A program made the position numbers and the translations under genes. From contig NZ_NJIG01000007.1 in assembly GCF_002209535.1 (NCBI RefSeq), forward strand, positions 186,001-250,000: a stretch of DNA of 64,000 nucleotides. The letters run 5' to 3'. The notes beneath the pieces are model-generated. The model was not told where the DNA came from. It was given only the letters and a program-made list of their open reading frames with translations, and did not search any database. The stretch is from Achromobacter marplatensis. Lineage in GTDB: Bacteria > Pseudomonadota > Gammaproteobacteria > Burkholderiales > Burkholderiaceae_B. Within the stretch, counting starts at the first letter, position 1. Each line of letters opens with the position of its first letter. Below are positions 38,357-50,312 of the stretch, piece after piece.

Positions 38357-39737
38357 CGACGTCATCAAGATCGCGGTGGTGGGCCACACCAACACCGGCA
38401 AGACCTCGCTCTTGCGCACCCTCACGCGCGACACCGCGTTCGGCGAGGTGGCCGACAGCCCCGGCACCACGCGCCACGTCGAAGGCGCGCGGCTGCGCCT
38501 GGAAGGCCGCGCCGTGCTCGAATGGTTCGACACGCCCGGGATGGAAGACAGCATCGCCTTGCTGGAATACCTGGAGCGGCTGGATGGCCCCGAAGAACGG
38601 CTGGACGGCCCGGCGCGCATCCGCCGCTTCCTCGACACGCCCGAAGCGCACGGCCGCTACGAACAAGAGGCCCGCGTCCTGACCAAGATGCTGGACTGCG
38701 ACGCCGCGCTCTATGTGATTGACGCGCGCGATCCTGTGCTGGGCAAGCACCGCGACGAACTCTCCATCCTGGCCGCCTGCGGCCGGCCCTTGCTCCCGGT
38801 GCTGAACTTCGTGAACGCGCTCGCCCACCGTGCCGACGAATGGCGCGGCGCGATGGCGCGGCTGGGCCTGCATGCGGTGGTGGAATTCGACACGGTCGCG
38901 CCGCCGCTCGATGGCGAACAGCAGTTGTACGCCAAACTGGGCGTGCTGCTTGACCGGCACGCCGGCGCGTTGGCGCGGCTGTCCGACAGCCTGTCCGCGC
39001 AACGCCGCGAACGCCACGCCGCCGCCTACGAACTGCTGGCCGATCTGCTGGTCGACGTAGCGGCGCTGCACGTGTCCAGCGCCAGCGACGAGGCCGCCCT
39101 GGCCGCTGCATCGAACCAGTTGCGCGATCAGGTCCGGCAACGCGAACAGACCTGCGTGAACGCCTTGCTGGCGCTCTATAACTTCCGTCCGTCTGATTTT
39201 TCGGATGATGCGCTGCCGCTGCAAGGCGAACGCTGGGGCATGGACCTGTTTCATCCGCAGGCGCTCAAAGACATGGGCGTGCAGGTCGGCATGGGTGCGG
39301 CCGCCGGCGCAATGGCGGGCGCGGCGGTGGACCTCTTCAGCGCAGGCCTGAGCCTGGGCACCGGCATGCTGATCGGCGCGGCCGCCGGCGGCCTGTGGCA
39401 GGGGGTGGAGAAACTCGGCAAGCGCGTGGCGGGCAAACTGCGCGGCTGGCGCGAGATCAGCGTGGACGATGCCGTGCTGCGCCTCCTGGCGCTGCGCCAG
39501 CGGCAATTGATCGACGCGCTGGAACGCCGCGGCCATGCCGCGCGCGAGCCATTGAAACTAGCCCTTCCGGATGACGCCGCCTGGCAGAAGGGGCCCTTGC
39601 CCGACGGCCTGAAAGAAGCGCGCAGCCGCCCGGAATGGTCGGCGCTGGGCAAGCATTACGAAGACAGCGACCGCAGGAAGCGCATCGTCCACGAGTTGGC
39701 GAAAACCCTTGCCGCCACGCCTCGTCCGGACGCCTGA
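38349..39737 (+). CDS. GTPase with C-terminal DUF3482-like domain
   Basis: TRAFAC-type GTPase, 462 residues. G1 is GHTNTGKTS (residues 12-20), the G2 Thr lies near 40-41 in PGTTRHVEG, and G3 is DTPG (61-64). The G4 position reads LNFVN (152-156) instead of NKxD, so guanine specificity is not assured. A helical middle domain follows. Residues 310-349 form a glycine-zipper-like, Gly/Ala-rich hydrophobic stretch (GVQVGMGAAAGAMAGAAV and on), suggesting membrane insertion or packing with the partner protein. Overlaps the DUF2868 gene by 8 bases. Role unknown. Confidence 0.88.
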   Translation: MADDVIKIAVVGHTNTGKTSLLRTLTRDTAFGEVADSPGTTRHVEGARLRLEGRAVLEWFDTPGMEDSIALLEYLERLDGPEERLDGPARIRRFLDTPEAHGRYEQEARVLTKMLDCDAALYVIDARDPVLGKHRDELSILAACGRPLLPVLNFVNALAHRADEWRGAMARLGLHAVVEFDTVAPPLDGEQQLYAKLGVLLDRHAGALARLSDSLSAQRRERHAAAYELLADLLVDVAALHVSSASDEAALAAASNQLRDQVRQREQTCVNALLALYNFRPSDFSDDALPLQGERWGMDLFHPQALKDMGVQVGMGAAAGAMAGAAVDLFSAGLSLGTGMLIGAAAGGLWQGVEKLGKRVAGKLRGWREISVDDAVLRLLALRQRQLIDALERRGHAAREPLKLALPDDAAWQKGPLPDGLKEARSRPEWSALGKHYEDSDRRKRIVHELAKTLAATPRPDA

Positions 39738-40083
39738 TCACCGCGCCGTTCCCGGCGTGGAACGCACCATTCAAGGCCGACGGCAAGCGCGGACTAACCC
39801 CAATCCAAACCGATTGACGCTTAAACGAATCGATCTATAAGATTCGTTTTGCATCGGCGCGGTCCGTCCCCGCCATGACAATCACAAGGGGTTGGGTCTA
39901 TCGTGAAGTCGAAGTCCTCGGCAGTGATTCCCGGCATCGCCCTCCACGGCCCGTGCGCAGTTCGCGCCGCGCGCCTTCCGACCCCACGCCGTCTTTCGTC
40001 GTAAGCAGCAACGCCATGCCCCGGATCCCGATGGGGCCGGGGCCCTGTCACTTCTGTCGCGCGATCCGCGCACCACACGGAGC
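39738..40083 (+). other. Gene-free stretch: promoter, palindrome and long leader of the peptide transporter
   Basis: A 346-bp gap. It holds a strong promoter with an embedded inverted repeat (39814-39849), then about 235 bases of leader. The leader contains an open reading frame from ATG 39875 to a stop at 40087 that overlaps the next start as ATGA. Base composition becomes AT-rich only at the promoter. Confidence 0.6.
39814..39849 (+). promoter_or_regulatory. Sigma70 promoter with embedded palindrome
   Basis: -35 TTGACG (39814-39819) and -10 TATAAG (39836-39841) are spaced by 16 bp, the best promoter match in the window. AAACGAATC (39823-39831) and GATTCGTTT (39841-39849) are perfect 9-bp arms that span the spacer and the start-site region. 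A protein bound here would block polymerase. The same repeat followed by TTTT could instead act as a terminator for the GTPase gene 84 bases upstream. Confidence 0.6.
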
Positions 40084-41700
40084 ATGAGGGCTATGCGTAC
40101 TTTTCCCCACCTGAAGCAGGCTGCGCTGGCGGCTGCCGTTGCGGCATCGCTGGCATTCAGCGCCGGCGCGGCCGCCAAGACGTTCCACTGGTCCTATCAA
40201 GGCGACGCCACGTCGATGGACCCGATGGCCTTGAACGAAACCTTCACGCTCGGTTTCCAGGGCAATATCTACGAGACGCTGGCGGGTTACGACGGCAACC
40301 TGAAACTGACCCCCTTGTTGGCCGAAAGTTGGGAAAACCCCGAGCCGACCAAATGGGTGTTCAAGCTGCGCAAAGGCGTGAAGTTCCACGACGGTTCGCC
40401 CTTCACGGCGGACGACGTGGTCTTCTCGTGGAAGCGCAGCCTGACCCCGGGCTCCGACATGAAGGGCTACGGCGCCAAGGCCTCCGACATCAAGAAGGTG
40501 GACGACTACACGATCGAAGTCACCACCCCCACGCCCAACCCCATCCTGCCGCGCGAATGGGTGTTCCTGTACATCATGAGCAAGACGTGGTCCGAGAAGA
40601 ACAAGACCACCGAAGCCACCAACGTCAAGGGTGACAACCAGGGCAACTACGCCAACCTGAACGCCAACGGCACCGGCCCCTTCATGCTGGTCTCGCGCCA
40701 GCCTGACGTAAAGACGGTGCTCAAGCGCTATGGCGACTATTGGAACAAGGACATCAAGACCAACGTCGACGAAGTCATTTTCCAGCCGATCACGCAGGAA
40801 GCCACGCGCGTGGCCGCGCTGATCTCCGGCGAAATGGACCTGGTGCAACCCGTGCCCGTGCAGGACTGGAAGCGCCTGGAAGACGCCAAGGGCGTCAAGC
40901 CGCTGACGGCGCCCGAAGCGCGCGCCATCTTCATCGGCATGGACCAGGACCGCGACGAACTGCTGTTCTCGGACGTGAAGGGCAAGAACCCCTTCAAGGA
41001 CGCCAAGGTACGTGAAGCCGTGGTGCTGGCGGTCGACACCAAGGCCATCAACGAGAAGATCATGCGCGGCGCAGCCAAGCCGCTGGGCTCGCTGGTGGCT
41101 ACCGCCATCAACGGCTACGCCGACTCCTACGGCGCGCCCTACAAGCCCGATCCCGAACGCGCGAAGAAGCTGCTGGCCGAAGCGGGCTACCCCAAGGGCT
41201 TCACGGTGACGATGGACTGCCCGAACGACCGCTACGTCAATGACGAAAAGGTCTGCCAGGCGGTGGCCGGCATGCTGGCTCGCGTCGGCATCAAGATCAA
41301 CCTGCTGGCGCAGACCAAGTCCAAGTACTTCGGCAAGATCCTGCTGCAGGCGGGCAACCAGACCAGCATGTACATGCTGGGATGGACGCCCAGCTCCACC
41401 GACGCGCACAACGCGCTGCTGAACCTGGCAGCCTGCCGCGACGCGAAGACGGCGGCCGGTCAGTTCAACCTGGGCGGCTACTGCAACAAGAAGGTGGACG
41501 ACCTGACCAACAAGATCGGCGTCGAAACCGATCAGACCAAGCGCAACGCCATGATCAAGGAAGCGTTCGAGATCGTGCGCAGCGACTTCGGTTACCTGCC
41601 GCTGCACCAGCAACCGATGTCTTGGGGCGTGAAGGACAACATCAAGGTCATCCAGCGCGCCGACGACGTGCTCGACCTGCGCGACGTGGTGTTGCCGTAA
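40084..41700 (+). CDS. Peptide ABC transporter substrate-binding protein (SBP_bac_5)
   Basis: Periplasmic receptor of the DppA/OppA class, 538 residues. Either ATG 40084 or ATG 40093 may be used; the second has a better spaced GGAG. Signal peptide LKQAALAAAVAASLAFSAGAAA-KTF. Family features are YQGDATSMDPMALNE, PLLAESWENPEPTKWVFKLRKGVKFHDGSPFTADDVVFSW and the C-terminal LPLHQQPMSWGVKDN. It heads a transporter operon that ends with an amidohydrolase. Confidence 0.95.
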   Translation: MRAMRTFPHLKQAALAAAVAASLAFSAGAAAKTFHWSYQGDATSMDPMALNETFTLGFQGNIYETLAGYDGNLKLTPLLAESWENPEPTKWVFKLRKGVKFHDGSPFTADDVVFSWKRSLTPGSDMKGYGAKASDIKKVDDYTIEVTTPTPNPILPREWVFLYIMSKTWSEKNKTTEATNVKGDNQGNYANLNANGTGPFMLVSRQPDVKTVLKRYGDYWNKDIKTNVDEVIFQPITQEATRVAALISGEMDLVQPVPVQDWKRLEDAKGVKPLTAPEARAIFIGMDQDRDELLFSDVKGKNPFKDAKVREAVVLAVDTKAINEKIMRGAAKPLGSLVATAINGYADSYGAPYKPDPERAKKLLAEAGYPKGFTVTMDCPNDRYVNDEKVCQAVAGMLARVGIKINLLAQTKSKYFGKILLQAGNQTSMYMLGWTPSSTDAHNALLNLAACRDAKTAAGQFNLGGYCNKKVDDLTNKIGVETDQTKRNAMIKEAFEIVRSDFGYLPLHQQPMSWGVKDNIKVIQRADDVLDLRDVVLP

Positions 41701-41743
41701 CCGCCTGCCGCAATCCCTGCGTTGATTTCCTGACGATGTGAGC

Positions 41744-41767
41744 CCCGGACGGCGCAAGCCGTCCGGG
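41744..41767 (+). other. Perfect hairpin between the receptor and permease genes
   Basis: CCCGGACGGC and GCCGTCCGGG form a 10-bp stem with a GCAA tetraloop, 43 bases after the receptor stop and with no T-run. Such intercistronic hairpins commonly stabilise the upstream message, so that the receptor is made in excess over the permeases. Confidence 0.75.
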
Positions 41768-41844
41768 CGCGCCCGGCCCAGCCCCGCTTCCCGCTTTCAA
41801 CGGAAACGCGGCCCGGCGTTATCTGCAAACGAGGGCATCCGATA

Positions 41845-42816
41845 ATGCTTTCCTTTATTGCGCAACGACTTATCCAGTCGGTGCTGGTGATGTTGACGGT
41901 GGCGCTGATCGCGTTCTCCATGTTCCGCTATGTGGGCGACCCGATCGCCAGCATGGTCGGCCAGGACACCACGCCTGAACAACGCGCGCAGCTGCGTGTC
42001 GAGCTCGGCCTGGACGATCCCTTCGTGGTGCAGTTCGCCCGCTTCGTCGGCAATGCGGTGCAGGGCGACTTCGGCATCTCGTACCGCCAGCGCCGGCCCG
42101 TCAGCGAACTGCTTGAAGAACGCATGCCCGCCACGCTGGAACTGTCTTTCGTGTCCGCCGTCATGGCATTGGCGCTGGGCATTCCGATGGGCATCTACAC
42201 CGCGCTCAAGCGGCACGGCGTGCTGTCCAAGGCCTTCATGGCGATCTCGCTGGCCGGCATCTCGCTGCCGACATTCCTGATCGGCATCCTGCTCATCCTG
42301 GTCTTCGGCGTGCAACTGCGATGGCTGCCCAGCTTCGGACGCGGCGACGTCGTCAGCCTGGGGTGGTGGACCACCGGCTTTCTGACCAAGTCGGGCTGGC
42401 TGGCGCTGATCATGCCGGCCATCACGCTGGCGCTGTTCCAGATGACGCTGATCATGCGCCTGGTGCGCGCCGAGATGCTGGAGGTGCTGCGCGCCGACTT
42501 CATCAAGTTCGCGCGCGCCCGCGGCCTGCCCGAACGGCTGATCAATTTCCGCCACGCCTTGAAGAACACGATGGTGCCCGTCATCACCATCACCGGGCTG
42601 CAGCTGGGTTCGATCATCGCGTTCGCCATCATCACGGAAACAGTGTTCCAGTGGCCCGGCATGGGGCTGCTCTTCATCCAGGCGATCAGCATGGTGGACA
42701 TCCCCGTGATGGCGGCCTATCTGGTGCTGATCGCGTTCATGTTCGTCGTCATCAATCTGGTGGTCGACCTGCTGTACTTCGCCGTAGACCCGCGTCTGCG
42801 CGTGCAGAGCAAATGA
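41845..42816 (+). CDS. Peptide ABC transporter permease (DppB-like)
   Basis: Inner-membrane permease, 323 residues. N-terminal MLSFIAQRLIQSVLVMLTVALIAFSMFRYVGDP is typical of DppB/OppB, and PEQRAQLRVELGLDDPFVVQF lies in the first periplasmic loop. The EAA loop that contacts the ATPase is VRAEMLEVLRADFIKFARARGLPERLINFRHALKN. About six helices. The downstream permease begins after a 91-bp gap that holds a compound hairpin. Confidence 0.95.
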   Translation: MLSFIAQRLIQSVLVMLTVALIAFSMFRYVGDPIASMVGQDTTPEQRAQLRVELGLDDPFVVQFARFVGNAVQGDFGISYRQRRPVSELLEERMPATLELSFVSAVMALALGIPMGIYTALKRHGVLSKAFMAISLAGISLPTFLIGILLILVFGVQLRWLPSFGRGDVVSLGWWTTGFLTKSGWLALIMPAITLALFQMTLIMRLVRAEMLEVLRADFIKFARARGLPERLINFRHALKNTMVPVITITGLQLGSIIAFAIITETVFQWPGMGLLFIQAISMVDIPVMAAYLVLIAFMFVVINLVVDLLYFAVDPRLRVQSK

Positions 42817-42849
42817 AAAATAGCCCCCACGCCGCGCCTTCGGCTTGCT

Positions 42850-42901
42850 GCCCCCCGAGGGGGCGCTTTTTACCTTGGGACGGCCCAGCGGTAAAAAAGG
42901 A
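42850..42901 (+). repeat. Compound hairpin element between the two permease genes
   Basis: GCCCCC (42850-42855) pairs with GGGGGC (42859-42864) and is followed by GCTTTTT, a terminator-like unit. A second repeat, TTTTTACC (42867-42874) with GGTAAAAA (42890-42897) and inner TGGG/CCCA, follows at once. Its right arm runs into the AAGGA Shine-Dalgarno of the next gene. The composite resembles dispersed intergenic repeats seen in Burkholderiales (recalled, not checked). Confidence 0.65.
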
Positions 42902-42907
42902 AATCAA

Positions 42908-43834
42908 ATGATTGCTCGCATCGCTCCAATGTTTGCCCGCGCCGCCGACAGCGACCTGTGGCACAGCTTCAAGCGGTCGCCCGGCGCCATCATCGCCGCC
43001 GCCGTGACGCTGGCCATTCTGCTGGGTGCGCTGTTCGCACCCGTCATCGCGCCGCATAACCCCTTCGACCTGGCGTCGCTCAGCATCATGGACGCCAACA
43101 CGCCGCCGGCCTGGGAAGAGGGCGGCAGCCCCGACTTCCTGCTGGGCACCGACGACCAGGGCCGCGACATCCTGTCGGCCGTGCTGTATGGCTCGCGCGT
43201 GTCGCTGCTGGTGGGGTTTGCCTCGGTGCTGTTCTCGATGGTGCTGGGCGTGACGCTCGGCCTCATCAGCGGCTACGCCGGCGGCCGCATCGACAGCTTC
43301 ATCATGCGCATCGCCGACGTCCAGCTGTCGTTTCCCGCCATCCTCGTCGCGCTGCTGATCGACGGCGTGGCGCGCGGCATCCTGCCGCGCGACATGCATG
43401 ACCAGCTGGCGCTGTACGTGCTGATCTTCGCCATCGGCATTTCAGGCTGGGTGCAGTACGCGCGCACCGTGCGCGGCTCCACGCTCGTCGAACGCAACAA
43501 GGAATACGTGCAGGCCGCGCGCCTCATCGGCATCGGCCCCATCACCATCCTGCGCCGCCACATCCTGCCTAACGTCATGGGCCCGGTGCTGGTCATCGCC
43601 ACCATCCACCTGGCGATCGCCATCATCACCGAGGCCACGCTGTCGTTCCTGGGCGTCGGCGTGCCGGTCACGTCGCCGTCGCTGGGCACGCTGATCCGCA
43701 TCGGCAACAGCTACCTGTTCTCGGGCATGTGGTGGATATCGATCTTCCCCGGCATCGCGCTGGTGGCGCTGGTGCTATCGGTCAACCTGCTGGGCGACTG
43801 GCTGCGCGACGCGCTCAACCCCAAGCTGCGCTGA
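42908..43834 (+). CDS. Peptide ABC transporter permease (DppC-like)
   Basis: Second permease, 308 residues. ATG 42908 is fixed by AAGGA seven bases upstream; the frame is open further but runs into a hairpin element. The N-terminal SFKRSPGAIIAAAVTLAILLGALFAPVIAPHNP is typical of DppC/OppC. LLGTDDQGRDILSAVLYGSRVSLLVGF is the family's signature periplasmic-TM segment. The EAA loop is YVQAARLIGIGPITILRRHILPN. It ends 7 bases before the ATPase gene. Confidence 0.95.
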   Translation: MIARIAPMFARAADSDLWHSFKRSPGAIIAAAVTLAILLGALFAPVIAPHNPFDLASLSIMDANTPPAWEEGGSPDFLLGTDDQGRDILSAVLYGSRVSLLVGFASVLFSMVLGVTLGLISGYAGGRIDSFIMRIADVQLSFPAILVALLIDGVARGILPRDMHDQLALYVLIFAIGISGWVQYARTVRGSTLVERNKEYVQAARLIGIGPITILRRHILPNVMGPVLVIATIHLAIAIITEATLSFLGVGVPVTSPSLGTLIRIGNSYLFSGMWWISIFPGIALVALVLSVNLLGDWLRDALNPKLR

Positions 43835-43841
43835 GGACGTC

Positions 43842-45572
<1,731 letters not shown>

Positions 45573-45597
45573 CGCCCGAGCGCAACCGGAGCGAGAC

Positions 45598-46806
45598 ATG
45601 ACGGCGACACGACAGACCCTCTTCATCGGCGGACAGGTATTCGATGGCGCGGGCAAGATGCTGCAGGGCCACGGCGTGCTGGTTGACGGCCAGCGGGTGG
45701 CGCGCGTGGCGCCGGCGGCCGAATTCGAAGGCTACGCCGGCATGCAGGTCAACACCACCGGCATGACGCTGATGCCCAGCCTGGCGGACTGCCATGTCCA
45801 CCTGGTCTATACCGGCGGCGCCGATCCCAATGCGCAGCTAAGCAAGCAAGGTCCGGCCCAGATCACGCTGACCGCGCTGGAGAATGCGCAGGCCAGTCTG
45901 CGCGGCGGCGTCACGGCGCTACGCGACTGCGGCGGCAAGGACTATCTGGAATTCGGCGTGCGCGACGCCATCGCGCGCGGCGTGTTCCCCGGCCCCACCA
46001 TCAAGGCGTCCGGCCGCATCATCTGCATGACGGGCGGCCACGGCAACCGCATCGGCCGCATCGCCGACGGCTGTGAAGACGTGATCAAGGCGGTGCGCGA
46101 ACAGGTGCACGCCGGCTGCGACCTGGTGAAGATCATGGCGACCGGCGGCGTCATGACGCCCGGCGTCAGCCCGATGGACGCGCACTACAGCTTCGACGAA
46201 ATGAAGGCGGGCGTGCACGAGGCCAAGCGCTTTCGCAAAAGCACGGCCAGCCACGCGCAAGGCACCCAGGGCATCTTGAACGCGGTGCGCGCCGGCATCG
46301 ATTCCATCGAGCACGGCATCTTCATGGACGACGACTGCCTGCGCGAAATGCTGGAGGCCCAGACCTATCTGGTGCCCACCATCGCCGCGGTGCGCAACAT
46401 CATCGCCAACGCCGACAACGGCATCCCGACCTATGCCGTGGAGAAGGCGCGCGCGGTGGAACAGCGCCACCGCGAATCGTTCCAGATGTACTACAAGGCG
46501 GGCGGCCGGATCGCGATGGGCACGGACGCCGGCACGCCGTTCAACCTGCATGGCGAAAACGCCATGGAACTGGCCTACATGGTGGAATTCGGCATGACGC
46601 CGGTGGACGCGCTGATCGCCGGCACCTCGCGCGGCCACGACCTCATGGGCCTGGACCAGCACGGCATCCTGGCCGACGGCAAGGTGGCCGACCTGCTGCT
46701 GGTGCAGGGCGATCCCACGGAAGACATCCTGAAAGCGGCCGACAAGCGCTTCCATGTAGCGGTGCTGCGCAACGGCGAAGTGGCCGCGGGCGCCTTGCCG
46801 TTCTGA
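45598..46806 (+). CDS. Amidohydrolase, possibly a dipeptidase/prolidase-type enzyme
   Basis: Metal-dependent hydrolase of the amidohydrolase superfamily, 402 residues. Metal ligands are DCHVHL (about residue 64-68), likely carboxylated Lys in LVKIMATGGVMTPG, His in SHAQG, His in SIEHGIF, and Asp in MGTDAGTPF. This pattern occurs in imidazolonepropionase-related and Xaa-Pro or Xaa-Arg dipeptidase subgroups. Its place at the end of a peptide-transport operon favours a peptidase that hydrolyses the imported peptide (inferred). Confidence 0.9.
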   Translation: MTATRQTLFIGGQVFDGAGKMLQGHGVLVDGQRVARVAPAAEFEGYAGMQVNTTGMTLMPSLADCHVHLVYTGGADPNAQLSKQGPAQITLTALENAQASLRGGVTALRDCGGKDYLEFGVRDAIARGVFPGPTIKASGRIICMTGGHGNRIGRIADGCEDVIKAVREQVHAGCDLVKIMATGGVMTPGVSPMDAHYSFDEMKAGVHEAKRFRKSTASHAQGTQGILNAVRAGIDSIEHGIFMDDDCLREMLEAQTYLVPTIAAVRNIIANADNGIPTYAVEKARAVEQRHRESFQMYYKAGGRIAMGTDAGTPFNLHGENAMELAYMVEFGMTPVDALIAGTSRGHDLMGLDQHGILADGKVADLLLVQGDPTEDILKAADKRFHVAVLRNGEVAAGALPF

Positions 46807-46834
46807 CAGCGACAACGCGCCCGACGATAAAAAG

Positions 46835-46869
46835 AAAAGCCGCCGCGCCGTGAAGCGCGGCGGCTTTTT
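46835..46869. terminator. Bidirectional terminator after the amidohydrolase
   Basis: AAGCCGCCGCGC and GCGCGGCGGCTT form a 12-bp stem with a 6-base loop, with T-rich flanks on both strands. It serves the peptide transporter operon and the convergent DUF945 gene. Confidence 0.93.
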
Positions 46870-46897
46870 CCTTGATGCTGCGTGCGGGGAGTGCGCC

Positions 46898-48370
46898 TTA
46901 GCGCGCGCCGCCCATGGCGCCGCTCATCACCATCATCAGGAACTGCTCGACCGGCATCTTCTTGCCGTTGAAGTCGACCTGGCCGTCGGCGTAGTTCAGG
47001 TACGAGACGATGTTGTTGTTCTCGACCTTGGCCACACCCATCGCGGCAGCCATGGTGCCGACCATTTCAGCCTGGCCCTTGGCGGTCTGGGCGGCCTGCT
47101 CGGCCGGCACGCCGCGCATTTGCGGTTCGATCGCCATCAGGTCGGTCAGGTTGCCCTTGGACAGTACCAGCTTGGCGTCCAGCTTGCGCACCGCCTGCGT
47201 CAGCGTATCCGCGAACTCGCCGTCCATGGAGGCCGGCTTGGCCAGATCCAGGTTCAGGTTGAACGTGGACGTGCCATTGGCCGTACGCACTTCCAGCGGC
47301 GACACGGCGAGCGTCGGATTGCCGGCCAGCAACAGCTCGACGTTGGTCTTCAGGATCTGCTGCTCTTCGGGCGTGAACTGCGGCGTCTGCTCTTCACCCT
47401 TGCTTTGCATCATTCGACGCGAAGCGGCTTCGTAGACGTCGTTCAGCGCCTTGAACGCCTTGGAGTCCAGCTTCTGCACGTCGATGGCCAGCTTCATGCC
47501 GGCCATGTCCTTGGCCTGCACGTTGATCATGCCGAAATCCAGGGCCATCTTGGCGCCCAGCAGCGAATTGGCTTCCGCCACATCGACGGCGATCGTGGTG
47601 TCCTTGAACTGGACGGGCGGCTTTTCCTTGGAGGTGATCGTCCAGTCCTTGAACGTCAGCTTCTGGTTGCCCACGTACATGTCGTTGGAGGCCGGCGTCA
47701 GGTCGCTCTCCAGCGTGATGCCTTGCAGGGCCATGCTGACGATGTCGCTGTTCTCCGACTGGCCGGACAGCACCAGCTTGTCCGTCTTCAGGTCGACGAC
47801 GCCGTGCTTCGTGCCCGTGGCGTATTCGACGTTGCCGGTCATGCCCGAGAAGCTCAGGTTCGTGTCGCCCTTGGCCACTTCCACCGGCGCCAGGTTGAAC
47901 TTGCCCGTGATGTTCTTCGCGTAGCTGACGCTGTAATGGCCGGTCAGGGGCGTGACGCCCTTGGCGGCGGCAAACCATTCCTTGACCGCCGGGGTCTCTT
48001 CCAGGGCGAAGTCGCTGGCCACCATGGCCGGCATGAACGAGCCGGTCTTCAGGTTGGACAGGGGCAGGGGACCGTGGCTCAATTGCTCGACGAACAGCAC
48101 GTCGCGCTCTTCGGCCGGCTTGCCTTCGGTGGCCGGCGCGGTGAACTTCACGCGATAGCGCGCGGTGGACGAAAACACGCCGCGCTCGAACGACACCAAC
48201 TCAACCTTGGACGCGATGCCCCACTTGTCGCTAAACGTCTTCAGGCTGTCGTTGGCATTCGCGATCGACTGATTGACGAAGTCCTCGGCCTTCTGGCCCG
48301 TGTACCAGGCCGTGCCGGTCCACACTGCACCCAGTACGACAACGACACCCACTAACGCCGATTTCTTCAT
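46898..48370 (-). CDS. DUF945/YdgA-family protein
   Basis: Conserved 490-residue envelope protein of unknown function. An N-terminal hydrophobic signal-anchor (SALVGVVVVLGAVWTGTAWYTG) is followed by a long beta-rich extracytoplasmic region. Segments include SFERGVFSSTARYRVKF (the FERG motif typical of YdgA), LSHGPLPLSNLKTGSFMPAM, and repeated acidic/aliphatic strands. It ends in a helix (MPVEQFLMMVMSGAMGGAR). Length fits E. coli YdgA. No operon partner. Confidence 0.9.
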   Translation of the reverse strand: MKKSALVGVVVVLGAVWTGTAWYTGQKAEDFVNQSIANANDSLKTFSDKWGIASKVELVSFERGVFSSTARYRVKFTAPATEGKPAEERDVLFVEQLSHGPLPLSNLKTGSFMPAMVASDFALEETPAVKEWFAAAKGVTPLTGHYSVSYAKNITGKFNLAPVEVAKGDTNLSFSGMTGNVEYATGTKHGVVDLKTDKLVLSGQSENSDIVSMALQGITLESDLTPASNDMYVGNQKLTFKDWTITSKEKPPVQFKDTTIAVDVAEANSLLGAKMALDFGMINVQAKDMAGMKLAIDVQKLDSKAFKALNDVYEAASRRMMQSKGEEQTPQFTPEEQQILKTNVELLLAGNPTLAVSPLEVRTANGTSTFNLNLDLAKPASMDGEFADTLTQAVRKLDAKLVLSKGNLTDLMAIEPQMRGVPAEQAAQTAKGQAEMVGTMAAAMGVAKVENNNIVSYLNYADGQVDFNGKKMPVEQFLMMVMSGAMGGAR

Positions 48371-48674
48371 AGCGATCCTTTATTCTTCAAATGGATATAA
48401 GCGCACGGATTATAGGGAGTGCCGCCTAGGGAAAACACTTATTTCGTGCATAGGCGATGCAATATGTTACGTGGTGATACCGCCCTACGAAAAATCCACC
48501 GGTGCTGCAATGCCACATCAGCTACAATCGCACCGTGTGCTTTGCCAATCTGCACACGTCCGCTAGGCCCTTCGCTGCCAAGCTTCGCCCATCAGGGCGC
48601 TTCCCTTTTCTCCTTATTCGTCCGCCTGGATTGGAGTCTCTCAACTTGAGCGACGGGCTGCCGCTGGAGTTGTT
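48371..48674. other. 304-bp divergent gap between the DUF945 gene and rhlE
   Basis: It must hold both promoters. The clearest element is TACAAT at 48523-48528, which would start an rhlE message with a leader of about 140 bases. The leader ends in GGAG at 48666-48669. The -35 region is weak. Long 5' leaders are common for cold-induced RNA helicase genes, but no specific structure is recognised. Confidence 0.35.
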
Positions 48675-50252
<1,578 letters not shown>

Positions 50253-50312
50253 TCCCCAGCAGGTAATATCACCGGCACTCCCACATCCTGCGATCCAAGG
50301 ACCCGCGCCATC

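Noticed and set aside
40048-41757. 569-codon minus-strand open frame opposite the peptide receptor
   Set aside because: Antisense shadow of the SBP gene.
46850-48355. 501-codon plus-strand open frame opposite the DUF945 gene
   Set aside because: It mirrors the real gene codon by codon, gives a His/Arg/Gly-rich product with no domain, and reflects GC-rich third positions.
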